DNA of 64,000 nt, taken from contig VDFB02000001.1 in the NCBI GenBank assembly GCA_007258455.2, positions 12,132,754-12,196,753 on the forward strand, in the 5' to 3' direction. Source of the stretch: Sequoia sempervirens. Its lineage: Eukaryota > Streptophyta > Pinopsida > Cupressales > Cupressaceae. Each line of letters begins with the position of its first letter. Position 1 is the stretch's first letter. Below, piece by piece: positions 11,025-22,270 of this stretch. The notes beneath the pieces are model-generated. The model made no database searches, was not told the DNA's origin, and saw only the letters and a program-made list of their open reading frames with translations. A program made the position numbers and the translations under genes.

Positions 11025-12965
11025 GAGACTGTCACTAGAACGAGGGCCCAAAAGAGCAAACTGGATAACACTAGGTTTTTCTCACCAAAGAAGCCCCATA
11101 GAGTTCTTCGATCAGCTGAAAATCCACCACTTTTGATAGAACTCAAGACCCCAACAAGACACAAAAGTCACAAGACTGGGGCAACTATCATACCACCCTT
11201 ATTAGCTCTGCCCACTCCACCAGGATTTTCACCAATACCCCAATGGGTACCCATCAATTCACCACTAAATTCATCTCAATTGACATCACAGCTAGTTTGA
11301 CCCATTCAACAGCTGGCTAAACCACCACCACTACCAATGGAATTCTTTCAGAATAATCCCTCTCCATTAGGGGCTATTCCTAAAGGTTTTCACGATATGC
11401 CCAAGAACCCTAAGAAATTATGCCCTAAGTATATTCATGGTGAGTTAAGGAGTGCTGAAGAGCACATACAAGCTTTCAAGGATGCTTGTACTAGGGATCA
11501 GGTAGCCCACCATGATGTAGTTTGTAGGTTGTTCCCATATTCCTTAGGGGATATGGCATACAATTGGTACCTTAATCTTCCTCAAGGTTCCATTCTAACC
11601 TGGACACATTTAGAAAATGCTTTCATCAACTAGTTTAGGGTTTATGTGGACCCAGATCTTTTATATCACCAATTCGCCACCATCAGAAAGGAACCAGGTG
11701 AGTCCTTGCCTTTGTTCAATACCAGATTTCAAAGAATGTATAGGAGGTTGCAAGACCCCTATCTAGTTACTAAAAATAGTGTCATTCAAGCATACTTTAG
11801 GGTTATAGACCATTTTCTAGGTTTGTTCCTACAAAGGACATATCAACCAACTGATATTGATTCTCTATCCAAAGTTTATCATCTAGCTATCAAGCTGCAA
11901 CAACAAATCAGTTCTCAACAAGGAAGCCTAGGAGGAGGTTTCCCTTCAATAGGATATCAGATGCATAGCCCAACTCCTCTATTCAATACTATCCTAGGAA
12001 TGCCTCCTTCCCACTATGGACCCATGTCTAAATTGCAAACCCAACCACCTGTTCCATTCTTTGCTATTGGAACTCCTGATCCCTTTCAACAATCACAAGC
12101 TCCTCCAAGTTCCCATGGTCATCATAACCAAATTGGAACACCAAATCATGGTGGTCAGCCACCTGTTGCTAAGAGCGTGGAAAGTGAAAAGACAGTCCAA
12201 CTTACGAATGAGGTAGAAACCTTGAAGAAAACGTTGTCTCAAGTTACCAATGACATGGCTCAGCTTTGGTTGAACCCCTCCCAAAACCAGGGTAACTACC
12301 CTAATCAAAACAACAACAATCAGGGTACTTATCAGAATAACAACAATTACAACCAAAGGAGTTATCAAGGCCAAAATTCCTCTAACCAAGGGTACCAAAA
12401 TCAGAATAGAGGATATAACCAAAGGCCAAATAACAACAGGCAGTGGAATACAGGGCCCAATAATGGGGGAGATTCTCATAACTATCAAGCAAATGAGGAG
12501 AGGTCACATACTACAAACATGGCCTACCTCAACTTCATGACCAATTGGTGCAGGCTGCATGATACTGTGACCCATTCTGAGGTAAACTACCCTCAGATGG
12601 AGAAAGTTGTCAAGATGGCACACGGAGATGCCCACACTTTCCAGGGGAATTCAAACAAAGGAGGTGACTCAGTTGATACTGCAATGGCTTATGACCTCTT
12701 TGAAGAAGAGCCCTCATTCCCAATGCAAAGTGAGAATGAACCAGAGGAAGACATGTATGATGCCCAAGCTTTTCAGATGAAAGGAGGACACTTCCTGAGA
12801 AATCAAAGTAAAGGCCCATTCACTACATCAGCCCCTCCTAATCACATGGTGCCTCCAAATCAAAGTGCTGACAACAATCCTCCTCCACCAAAAGGCCCAC
12901 CTGGTTTCCATAACAAGGGTAATTCCTTTGGTGTTTTCAAAGGTGCTGCTAGTTGTAATACATAA
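11025..12965 (+). pseudogene. E2 gag, nearly continuous with two stops
   Basis: The gag frame runs from the LTR edge to 12965 with a TGA near 11298 and a TAG near 11631. The N-terminal part is basic and Pro-rich. The capsid core starts near 11337 (MEFFQNNPSPLGAIPKGFHD) and includes AYNWYLNLPQGSILTW and the long helix region to about 11910. Residues coded by 12270-12490 are Asn/Gln-rich (many NNNN, YNQ, NQG). A degenerate knuckle follows near 12540 with WCRLHDTVTHSE, its final Cys read as Tyr. No start codon was identified near the LTR. The frame continues into the protease without a shift. Confidence 0.88.
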
Positions 12966-12983
12966 TTTGATATTGTTTTTGAG

Positions 12984-13709
12984 ATGCAGAAACAAAAAAC
13001 TTCCCTATCATATTTTGACATTTTAAAGTGGTGCCCTGCTCAAAGGGAGATAGTGCTAAAAGCTTTGGAGCAAGCCAATAAATCAAAAGGAAAGAATAAG
13101 GTGACACCTACTGGAGACGTGAATGCAGCCTTGTACATAAACAAGGTAGGTACTCCACCATTTCTTTTGAGTTTAAGAATTTGTGGGAAGAACCTGCATA
13201 ATTGTTTGTTGGATTCAGGGGCTTCAAGTAATGTTATGTCATTTTCCATATGCAGGAAGTTGGGATTGAACCCCATTCAGACAAATAAGAAGGTCATTCA
13301 ACTTGACAAGACATAGGTTAATGTGGTGGAGGAATTAAGAAACATACATGTGCAAGTAGGATTAGACCCTAGGATGCTAACCAACATAGATATTCAAGTA
13401 GCAGATATTCCTGAGACCTATGGTATGCTGTTGAGCAGAGATTTGATGAAAAGTCTAGGGGGATATCTTTCCCTTGACTTTTTACATATGTGGCTACCAT
13501 GGAGAGGAGTTTCTACTCAAATTAGGATTGAAAGTGAGCCTCGCCTCAAGCATATCATCACTGAGTATGATTGTCCCAATGAGGTAGCTTACTTTGAGAC
13601 TGAGATGGGGGTTTATAAAAGAGAAGAAATTCTAACCTTCTTGGTTCTCAATTCTAAAGACATGTCAATAAAAAAAATCCCTGACCCCACGATTGATGAA
13701 AATCAATAG
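12984..13709 (+). pseudogene. E2 aspartic protease region
   Basis: Same frame as gag. The active-site loop NCLLDSGASSNVMSFSICRKLG at about 13200-13260 keeps Asp-Ser-Gly. A TAG at 13314 splits the domain. The second part continues with the beta-strand ADIPETYGMLLSRDLMKSLGGYLSLDF, the usual C-terminal half in this group. It would process gag-pol. A stop at 13707 ends the readable frame. Confidence 0.88.
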
Positions 13710-13870
13710 GCCTTGATTAGAAAGCTGCAACAAGACCAACTAGTCTTAGGGGAAGATATCGATCTGCAGAGTCTTCTTCTCCCTAACTAGTGTAGGGTGC
13801 ATTACCAAAATCACTTTGAATTGAATTTTCAACCCTGCATTGGCATTTTAAATCATATTTCCCAAGCTAA

Positions 13871-13938
13871 GGAAGCTAGCTCAAGTTACCCTAAGACCAT
13901 TGTAGGAAGCTAGCTCAAGTTACCCTAAGACCATTGTA
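13871..13938 (+). repeat. Exact 34 bp tandem duplication
   Basis: Two identical copies, 13871-13904 and 13905-13938, beginning GGAAGCTAGCTCAAGTTACC. It lies in the non-conserved spacer between protease and RNase H and shifts the frame by one base. Confidence 0.92.
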
Positions 13939-13955
13939 GACCGCTTCTCATTTGA

Positions 13956-13997
13956 GGCCAAGGAAGCAACAATGATGGCCAAGGAAGCAACAATGAT
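13956..13997 (+). repeat. Exact 21 bp tandem duplication
   Basis: Two copies, 13956-13976 and 13977-13997, beginning GGCCAAGGAAGCAACAATGA. Seven codons long, so in frame. It lies 17 bp after the 34 bp duplication. Confidence 0.92.
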
Positions 13998-14277
13998 GAC
14001 CAGGGATAGAATACCTTCGAAGGAAGTTCAAGTTGAACCTACCCCAGACATAATTCTGAATTAGTATATTGACAAGGAATAGTCTCAAGGTTCGCTTGTC
14101 ACCCCTGCACTCATGAATATACCAGAACCCAAGGGGTTAACCAAAGACACAAGTGGCTGCCAGAAGGATAGCTATAGAGCAGATGATATAACTAAGTAGG
14201 AATTAGAGAGTGTACCTAAAAAACTTACAGAGCATCCTTTCCCCATACCTAATGCAAAAGATCAAGCAGCCCCAATT

Positions 14278-14757
14278 GTGACTCATCTAACTCAAGCACC
14301 CATAACAACTTCAAAAGAATCAACTCCAACCCCTGATCAACTATGGACCCTCACGTTTGATGGATCCAAATCTAAGACAAGCAGTGGTGTTGGAATTGTA
14401 CTAAGCAGCCCTAAAGGGAAAACCTTCTTTGCTTCTTACAGGTTGCAATTTGGGTGTACTAACAATGGAGCAGAGTATGAAGCTCTGGCACGGGGATTGA
14501 TGTTTGCACATAAGAAGAAGGTCACTGCCTTGATGGTCAAGGGAGATTCATAAATAGTTATTAGGAAAGTGCGCAGCCAATATAAATGTCATAACAAAAG
14601 GTTGGCAACATATAGAAACCAGGTATGGAATCTAATCGAAGACTTTGATGCCTTTGGGATTAGCTTAATCCCTAGAGAAGACAATCAGGTAGCTGATTCA
14701 TTGGATGTTGCTGCAAGTACCTTGGAACCTATGCAAGGCTCCAAGCTCAAGAAATAA
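14278..14757 (+). pseudogene. E2 second (archaeal-type) RNase H, upstream of RT
   Basis: RNase HI fold of the kind gained by Tat elements. Motifs in order: LTFDGSKSKTSSGVGIVL with the first Asp, NNGAEYEALARGL with the catalytic Glu, and LMVKGDS with the second Asp followed by an in-frame TAA. After the TAA comes a helix ending IPREDNQVADSLDVAA, which holds the last acidic residue. The set of acidic residues is therefore intact apart from the stop. It sits between protease and RT, whereas the gypsy RNase H proper follows the RT at about 15.9-16.5 kb. E4 has the same layout. Confidence 0.88.
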
Positions 14758-15267
14758 TTGGTGGAATTAATTTCCACCCTTGCAGTTCCTGATAATATCA
14801 TGAATTTTCAAGTCTTTGATGATGACCGATATATTCTGGCTTTCTTAGCAAGCTCCGATGTTTTTGAGGGGAAAATTATTGATGAGTCCAACAGAGATCA
14901 AGGGGATTGGAATCCTGAAGAATGTGATACAGAAGGAGTCCTCAATCTAAAAGGTAACAACATTCCTAAGGGAATGGTTGCTTTAGAGAGAATTTTTGAC
15001 TCAAACCCAAGGGCTCAAGAGAAGATATCAGCTGAAGAAAAGGGAGGCGAATATGAGACAGTTAACCTGGCTGATTTTGGCCCTGAAAGGAATGTCTACA
15101 TAGGGAAGGCCTACCCCGAAGCAATCAGGAAAGACATATTGAAGGCACTTAAGAAAGATATTTCTACAATTGCTTGGGGATATGAAGACCTAAAGACATT
15201 TGATGCTACTATAATGACTTATACCATCCCCTTGAAGCCTGAAGCTAAGCCATTTCGACAAAAATAA
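14758..15267 (+). pseudogene. E2 linker between second RNase H and RT
   Basis: About 170 codons in the frame of the preceding RNase H, opened by a TAA. No known domain is recognised. It contains LKGNNIPKGMVALERIFDSN, matched in E4 by LKNNKMPKGLVTLESIFNTD at about 45910-45970, so the linker is a conserved part of this lineage. The end (IAWGYEDLKTFDATIMTYTI) is the usual segment just before RT. A TAA at 15265 closes the stretch. Confidence 0.75.
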
Positions 15268-15923
15268 CGCCCTGTCAATGCTTTGATTGAGCCATTGATC
15301 CTTAAGGAAGTCTAGAAGCTTCTCTCTATAAGGATAATCTTCCCTGTGCACCATTCAACTTGGGTGGCTAACTTAGTTCCAGTCCGCAAGAAAAATGGGG
15401 AGATCAGGTTGTGTGTCGACTTCAGAAATTTGAATAGAGCCTCAGAAAAGGATAATTACCCACTTCCTTCTCTGGATGAAGTTCTATAGAATATCAACGG
15501 ATCTCAAATGATATCATTCCTAGATGGTTACTCTGGATATAATTAGGTAATGGTCGACTGTGAAGACAGGATGAAGACAACTATCACTATAAAATGGGGA
15601 ACTTTTGCATACAAAAGGATGTCATTTGGTCTGAAAAACGCAGGGGCAACTTTCCAATGCACCATGTACATAGCTTTCAAGGATCTAATTGGTAAGTGCA
15701 TTATCGTTTACATGGATGATCTTACGGTGTTCTCCAAAGATTGACTGAACCATGCTACGGATTTAGCCAAGGTTCTTCAGAGGTGTACCAGTATGGAGTC
15801 TCACTGAATCCCAACAAGTGCGTGTTCGGATTTTCTAAAGGAAAGCTCTTAGGACACGTAATTTCTAAAAAGGGGATTTCAATCAATCCAGATCGAGTCG
15901 AATCCATTCTAAAAATCACCTAG
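15268..15923 (+). pseudogene. E2 reverse transcriptase, broken
   Basis: Readable blocks: ANLVPVRKKNGEIRLCVDFRN (fingers), ISFLDGYSGYN (first catalytic Asp), KWGTFAYKRMSFGLKNAGATFQ, and the catalytic box IVYMDDLTVFSKD with YMDD at 15709-15720. Three TAG stops and a TGA interrupt it and the frame shifts near 15770. The following block NPNKCVFGFSKGKLLGHVIS belongs to the connection to RNase H. The palm Asp residues remain, so inactivation is by stops and shifts. Confidence 0.9.
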
Positions 15924-16495
15924 CCTGGAAGCAAGAAAGAAATGAGGTCTTTCTTTGGGAAAATCAACTTTGTGAGAAAGTTCATCACGGGCTTTGTTGA
16001 AATCGTGAAACCACTAAACGAAATGATGAAGAGTGGACTAAGGAGGCAAAGGATGCATTTTCACAAGTCAAGCGATCCATTTTGGAAGCACCCGTGCTCA
16101 CCAGCCTTGACTATCTGAGACCGTTTTATATCTATTCCTTTGCTTCTAAACATTCTTGAGCAACAGTATTAACTCAATGAAAAGGAGAGATAGAGGAGAG
16201 GTTGATTGCTTTCATGAGCTCCCCATTCAAAAATGCGGAAATCAAATACCCACCTTTGGAGAAGCAAGCTTTTGCACTGGTTCAGGCTGTCAAGAAGTTC
16301 CGACATTACATTCTCCGAAGCCAAATCATTGTTGTAGTTTGTGATGTAGCTATGAAGTCCCTACTCATGCAAAGTGAGCTAGGAGAAAGGAGAGGAAAAT
16401 GGATGGCCATCCTGCAAGAATTCAATTTGGAGATACACCCTATGAGACTAGTTAGGGGTACAGGTTTGTCCAAGTCCATGGTGAACACTGGCGAC
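15924..16495 (+). pseudogene. E2 gypsy RNase H, broken
   Basis: Follows RT after a TAG at 15921. The thumb and connection block (MRSFFGKINFVRKFITGF) leads to a frame-shifted region near 16040-16200. It resumes at 16202 with AEIKYPPLEKQAFALVQAVKKFRHY, the helix typical of the gypsy RNase H, and the ending RRGKWMAILQEFNLEIHP. Confidence 0.82.
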
Positions 16496-16599
16496 ATCAT
16501 CTGTCAGCAATACATGACCCAATCTTTCTCTAACGACCCTTGGTATGCTGATACCATTTGCTTTATGCTCTATAATAAGTGTCTAGAGGGAATGAATGC

Positions 16600-17794
16600 A
16601 ACTCAAAGGAGAGCCTTGAGACTTAATATTTCTCATTACATGCTCAAAGGAGGGTTGCTATATAGGAAGAATTTCGAAGGAGTATACCTAAGATGCCTTG
16701 ATCATCAAGAGGCTAAACATGTGATCTCTGAGTTTCATGGGAAACATGGCACAGGTCATGGATCTGCAGATTCTTTGGCACACCAGATCCTTTGATCTGG
16801 TTATTACTAGCCATATGTTTTCAAAGATGCCCATCAGCATGTGAGGACATGTCACATCTGTCATATTTCTGCACCAAGGGAACGCCATTCAGCCATGCCT
16901 TTGCAGCCCTTCTATGAGGTAAGGCCTTTTGCCTAGTGGGCATTGGATTTTATTGGGGTGATTAATCCGAATTCTTCTACAGGACACAATTTTATCCTGA
17001 TTGCCACTGACTACTGCACGAGGTGGATAGAGGCTATACCCTGCAAGAACAACACCACAGAGGTAGTGATCAAGTTCCTCACCGAGTGCATCACTACAAG
17101 GTTTGGGGTACCCTTCGCATTGGTATGTGACAATGGCTCTGCTTTTTCTTTTGCTGAATTCATTTCATGGGCATATGATCACAAAATTGTCTTGAAGTAT
17201 TCCTCAAATTATTACCCACAAGGTAATGGAGTAGCAGAGTCAACCAATAAGAATCTCTTAGGGGTAATTAAGAAACTGTTAGAGTATAACCCTAGAGACT
17301 GGCATACCCAGCTGAGATTCACATTATGGGCAAATAGGACTAGGATTAAGGCTGCTTTAAACACCTCACCATTCAAGCTAGTATATGGCCAAGAGCCTAT
17401 CTTTCCTATCCATTTGCAAATACCTATCCTTGAGTTCATGCAAAAATTCTACTCTAGTGACAATAGGATAGAAGTAAGATTAGCTGCTTTGTTGAAATTA
17501 GAAGAACAAAGAGATGCCGAATTGCAACAATTCTTTAGGCACCAAGCTGTTGTCAAACGTTGGTTTCACAAAAGAGACAAAATCAAAGCTTTTAGGATAT
17601 CTGACCTTGTATTGTTATGGGATAAAGCTAGTGAAAAGAAGGGCATTCACCAAAAATTTGATAAACTTTGGTTAGGTCCTTATCAGATTGCTGAGATCCT
17701 GAGGGAAAATGCTTTTAGACTAAGTAGCTTAACTAGAGAACCTATTCCCGTGCCTGTCAATGGGCAGTTTCTTAAGCATTACTTTGAGTCGTAA
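16600..17794 (+). pseudogene. E2 integrase, core intact
   Basis: The HHCC zinc domain lies at about 16720-16880 (EFHGKHGTGH and CHIC), broken by two stops near 16795-16810. After a TAG near 16936 a 283-codon open core follows. Its catalytic triad is complete: Asp at 16946 (DFIG), Asp at 17129 (CDNGSAF) and Glu at 17237 (GVAESTN), with 35 residues between the last two, the DD35E spacing. The C-terminal part carries the GPYQIAEI-type SH3 segment and ends at FLKHYFES, stop at 17792. There is no chromodomain. Confidence 0.93.
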
Positions 17795-18910
17795 AGAATG
17801 ACTAATTCTGCACTTGTTGTTCTTTATGTAAATAATTTGTATTTATGTAAATATTTTCCGCTTTGTGAATAATTTCTATGTGTAAGTAATTTTGTTCTTT
17901 ATGTCAATAATCTGCTGCTCTTTCTGTAATTAATTCGCTCTTTGTTTGCAAATAGTTTGCTGACTATTTGTTTGTCTTTCCTTTTGTCTTTATGTTTCCC
18001 TTGTTCTGTGGTTTATGTTTTGTTATGTTCTTTGGGGTTGATATGTCCTTTCCATCTGAAACTGTGGGTTGTTATCTAAAGTATACTATGGTCACAAGGA
18101 GAAAGAGTGGTTTAGATATTTTCAGGTTTGCTGATTGGGTGATTTTGTCTTAAACTTTTGTTTTATGCCCATTGTCAATAAGAGTTGTGGAACGTTTTGA
18201 AAACAAGGTGCAAAGTAAATGACTTTCTTTAGCTCCTCTGAATCTGTCACAAATCCATAAGATCATCTCTTCTTGTAATGGTATATTTGTCCTAGGATAA
18301 TAGTGTTGTAAGATTTGAGTGAAAAATCTAATCTCCCAAAGTGTTGTTATGAGGTCCATGCTAGTTTTCAACCCAGATCAGATGTCAAACATCTGACATA
18401 TTGAAAAAGAACTAAATGAAATATTTGAAACTCTATGAGAAACAAAAAGAAAGAGAAAGGAAAAGAATTATCTAAAGAGAAAAAAGGATTCAATATGAAT
18501 GGGTGATTCCAGTATCTCTATCGAGGCTATGGACGCCTGACTGGCAGTAGAGCAATGCTGTGAAGAAAATAGAGGTATCTCCGTCGGGGCTATTGACACG
18601 TGACTGGCAGCGGAGCAATGCCCAGGATATCATTGCATGATAGCTAAAGGGAATCAACTCATGTAGCTCAAATCTTGCACATTGTTGTTTGAAAGATGAA
18701 GAGAACTTTACAAAAGAGTGATGCACAATCAAGATCACACATAGATTCAGGGCTAGCCATTGATTGTTTTACATTTGAGATTCTAGCTCATTCTTGGTTA
18801 CTAAAACTGAACCAACTGGAGTTGTGATGTTCATGAACCGAAGTTCTAGGTAGCTGAATCCTTCAGCTTCTTGAAAATGATTAAACCATTTTCCTAGCCG
18901 AGTCACCATT
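17795..18910 (+). other. E2 3' noncoding region
   Basis: About 1.1 kb between the integrase stop and the right LTR. It is T-rich at first and shows no recognisable coding sequence on either strand. A diverged tandem pair with a 63 bp period lies at 18511-18640. No good polypurine tract adjoins the LTR. Confidence 0.6.
18511..18640. repeat. Diverged tandem repeat, period 63 bp
   Basis: Two copies sharing TATCTC..TCG.GGCTAT.GAC and TGACTGGCAG.GGAGCAATG-type blocks, starting near 18511 and 18574. Confidence 0.7.
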
Positions 18911-20810
18911 TTTTATGCCTTGTATAACTATCCCCATTTTATTTTGGAACAAAATGGGTCTCCCCTTTTTTTGCTTTTGTTGCCTTTGTTTATTTGCTTT
19001 GCTCGTGGGGGTTCTTCTATCTTCTACCTGAGTTTCTCTTCTGGTATTGTCAAATTTTGGTTTTGTTTCAGCTTAATTTGGTTTTCTTCTTGCTAGGGAT
19101 TCAATGAAATAATTATAAGCAATGGTGTATTTATTATACTGTGTCTTATTTTCTTCTGAGGACTAATGCAAACCTTTCTTTCGTAGGATTAGGTTGCACA
19201 CATGATGATATTTTCCAAGGGAGCTCAGTTGGAATACATTCTTCAGTCCAATTGGTCACAATTTCCTCTAAGAAGAAAGTCAACAAGACCTTGTAGATGT
19301 CTTGCCGACTACCAGTGCATTCTGTCGATAAGCGTCTATGTTGCCTATCGGCAAGACCCCAGGGATGTCACAACAAGTGGAAATCATATGTAGGCGTCTA
19401 TCGGTAGGAGATTTTCATTGTTTCAGCGGCTAAGGAATTCCTATCAACGAGAGAAATCATCTATAGGATGAGGTCATGGTGAACTCTCAATGTCTCACCG
19501 ATCAGCTTGTGAGTCAACACTTTGTCCAAGTAGGCAGTATTCGGCATGTGGTCTTGGCGAAATCTTTTGGTCTTGTCAACTAGCGGTAAACAAATGGTAC
19601 TCGGTGAGAAATCTTTCCATCGATGTAGGTCTCGATGACTTCGTAAAGTCTCACCAACTACCGTAGACCGGGCTAGCACTTTGGTAAGAGATGTGCCATC
19701 AGTGAGTAGTCTTGCTGAGAAGGGTAAGTCTCGACGACAGGGGTGTGGTGTCGGTAGGAAGTCTTGCTGATCAAGCAAGCTCTCCCTAAACTCAAGTGAA
19801 CTCTCAGCAAAGCAGGGAGACTTCAGTATGAGGTCTCAGCGAAGGGGATGTCTCACCGAAAAGGTAGGAGGAGCCCAGAGAAAATTAGCGCTTGGCGAAG
19901 GAAGCCTTGGTCGGTGTAAAGTCTCACCGACCGATGGAAGTCTCAGCGAAACAAAGGAAGCTTGCTGAGAGAAAGGTAGCTTTGGCAAGACATTTCACCG
20001 ACGGGGTGAACTCTTGCCGAAGTAAAGCGATATCAGTGAAACGGAGTGGCTTTGACAGGAGGTCTCACCGAAGGAGATATCTCGGTGAAAGGTCTCGCCG
20101 ATTATCCCTAGTCTCGATGACAGGGGAATGCTCGCGGCAAAGGATGGCAACTTCGCCAAGAAGTCTCCCCGACCACAGAAAGTCATGCCGATAGAAAGGG
20201 GACCCCACCGAAAGAAATGGAGCTCGGAAAAGGATCATACCTTCGCCAAAAGGTCTTGGCAAAGAAAGAAAGTCTCACCGAAGAAAAAAGGGCCTGAGCT
20301 CAGGGGAATAAAAGGAACTCGGGGAGACTTTGAGCGGATGGAGCGGGTTCGGTAAGATGTCTTGCCGACTCGGTGGTGTCTCAGCAAAGGGAGGTGCTAT
20401 AAGGGGAACTCGCCATAGCCTCTGGCCGACGTTGAGGAGTCATACTGAAACAAAAGGGGTGGAGCTCAAGGAGAACAAGAGGAAGTCGGTGAGACCCCAA
20501 ACAAAAGAAAAGGCTTCGCCATGAGGTCACAGCGACAAGCGATGGTCTCCCCGACATGAAAAATGAGCTCACCAGAGGATCCTGAGGTTTGTTATGATGT
20601 CCCACCGACTAGCAACTATCTTGCTAATGGTTTTCATGAACTCAATATGATTTCTTTAGGTCGCCGAAGGGTCTTGCCGACTGTCTTATGCTACGCTGAC
20701 AATTGATAAAAGAGGAAAAATTACATTGGGGAGACATGATTAGTGTCTCACCGACATGTGATTCAATATGGACCACTTTTGACTGCATGGGAATTTGGCA
20801 TGGCGTATGT
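18911..20810 (+). repeat. E2 3' LTR, first part
   Basis: Pairs with 7727 to about 9645. It is interrupted after position 20810 by a 5.3 kb insertion and resumes at 26113. It holds the second copy of the TCTCACCGA/TCGGTGAGA array. Confidence 0.88.
20806..20810. repeat. Target-site duplication of the 5.3 kb insertion (left copy)
   Basis: TATGT. The right copy is at 26108-26112, after which the LTR sequence continues exactly where it left off. Confidence 0.9.
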
Positions 20811-21933
20811 TGTAACGCCCCGTCGTGCGAACCCCAAAGGACAATTAAACAATAATTACTGCACAATTTTTTTTTTAAAGCTAACATAACATACATGTAA
20901 TACACATTAAATCATGACATGAATTTCATTTAAGTAGATTGATTAGCACATACATCCCTTTGGGGTACACGAGGAGTCATTACGCGACTTAGATCCACAC
21001 AACGACAATAAAGAATAAAAGCCAAAGATATAATCCATAACAAAGTAAACATTAACTAATGTAATACATACATGAAAATTCATTGATAAGAAACCATCTG
21101 TGTACATAAATACAACATATGCATGATTAACTTAACACATTAAATAACAACTACCATGGCCAATATCCACACAAGTTTTAACATTACATTATAGTACACT
21201 GTTCAAGAGGTACAACGATACAAAAGTGTTTCCAAACATAAATGGAAACCATAGAACAAGATAAGATGATGCATCAGAACGATAAGTACAATGTAACATA
21301 ACTGGCTCCAAGACAAATACAACTTTGGAGTTGCAGCAACTAGCACCAATCTGCACCTCTCAATCCTCGACTAGGGACCCAATGTGGTGCTTAGCATGTT
21401 CCACCCAACCATGTGAGTTTGAAGACCCACCCGCCATGCTAGGAACTAACAAGAAAGAGACCTCAACCAAGAACATCCAAATAGAGAACCACAAGACTCA
21501 ACGCCATACAAAAGTATCATAAAACTCAAGGAGTACAATGACATAATCAACAACATCCAAGCTCAACATAATAACTTAAAGTCATAAATCTCATCACATA
21601 AATCAAAACAATGACTAGTAAACAAATAACCAAAGGATGATCAAGAAACACTTCCAAATCAAACTGAATTAATAAACATAAAACAATTCCGAATTGCAAT
21701 TAAGCAATACAATAACATCATATCACAATACCATAAGAGTACAAGGTCATAAATATCAATGAGATCATACAAGGCCACAAAGTACACCAAAGATGAATTA
21801 AGACAATAATCATAAATCAATTTAAATCCATTAAACAACAATCCAAACCAACTCCCATAACCTACTTCCAGAGGAACACAAGAAAATAAAACACATGGGC
21901 AACTAGGGGAGAGTGTCATCGCATAGTCCTACA

Positions 21934-22270
21934 TGGGCTGTCCTATGCTCTTCCTACCAACTGGAGGCACCGGTCCCATCTATGGCTGTCCTGTGCCCTT
22001 CCTCCCAACTCGAGGCGCCAGTCCATAGGGTGACTCATACGGAGCGGTAAACCTCTCGTGAAGACGAGGTCACAACCTTGTCGACCATAGCCTTCTCAGC
22101 CTTCCATTAGTCTGCAGAAGCACTAATGAAGACGAGGCATCCATTTTTAAATCTTATAATGATATTACTACTCAACCCACCTAAGTTAATTATTAGGTTT
22201 TCACTGGATTACTAACTCACTCGTGGGTTATCCTGTGCCCTTCCCCTTAAATGGGGCGCCGGCCCCCATG
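21934..22270. repeat. Three diverged copies of a GC-rich ~45 bp motif
   Basis: Blocks of the form GGCTGTCCTGTGCCCTTCC followed by a GAGGCGCC-like end at about 21935, 21983 and 22226, in otherwise AT-rich DNA. Confidence 0.65.

Noticed and set aside
12093..12488. 131-codon hydrophobic minus-strand ORF
   Set aside because: It is antisense to the Asn/Gln-rich part of E2 gag; poly-Asn codons read as Ile/Val on the other strand.
18150..18738. Minus-strand ORFs in the 3' region of E2 as an antisense gene
   Set aside because: Short, in different frames, no recognisable composition or motif; a real antisense gene is not supported.
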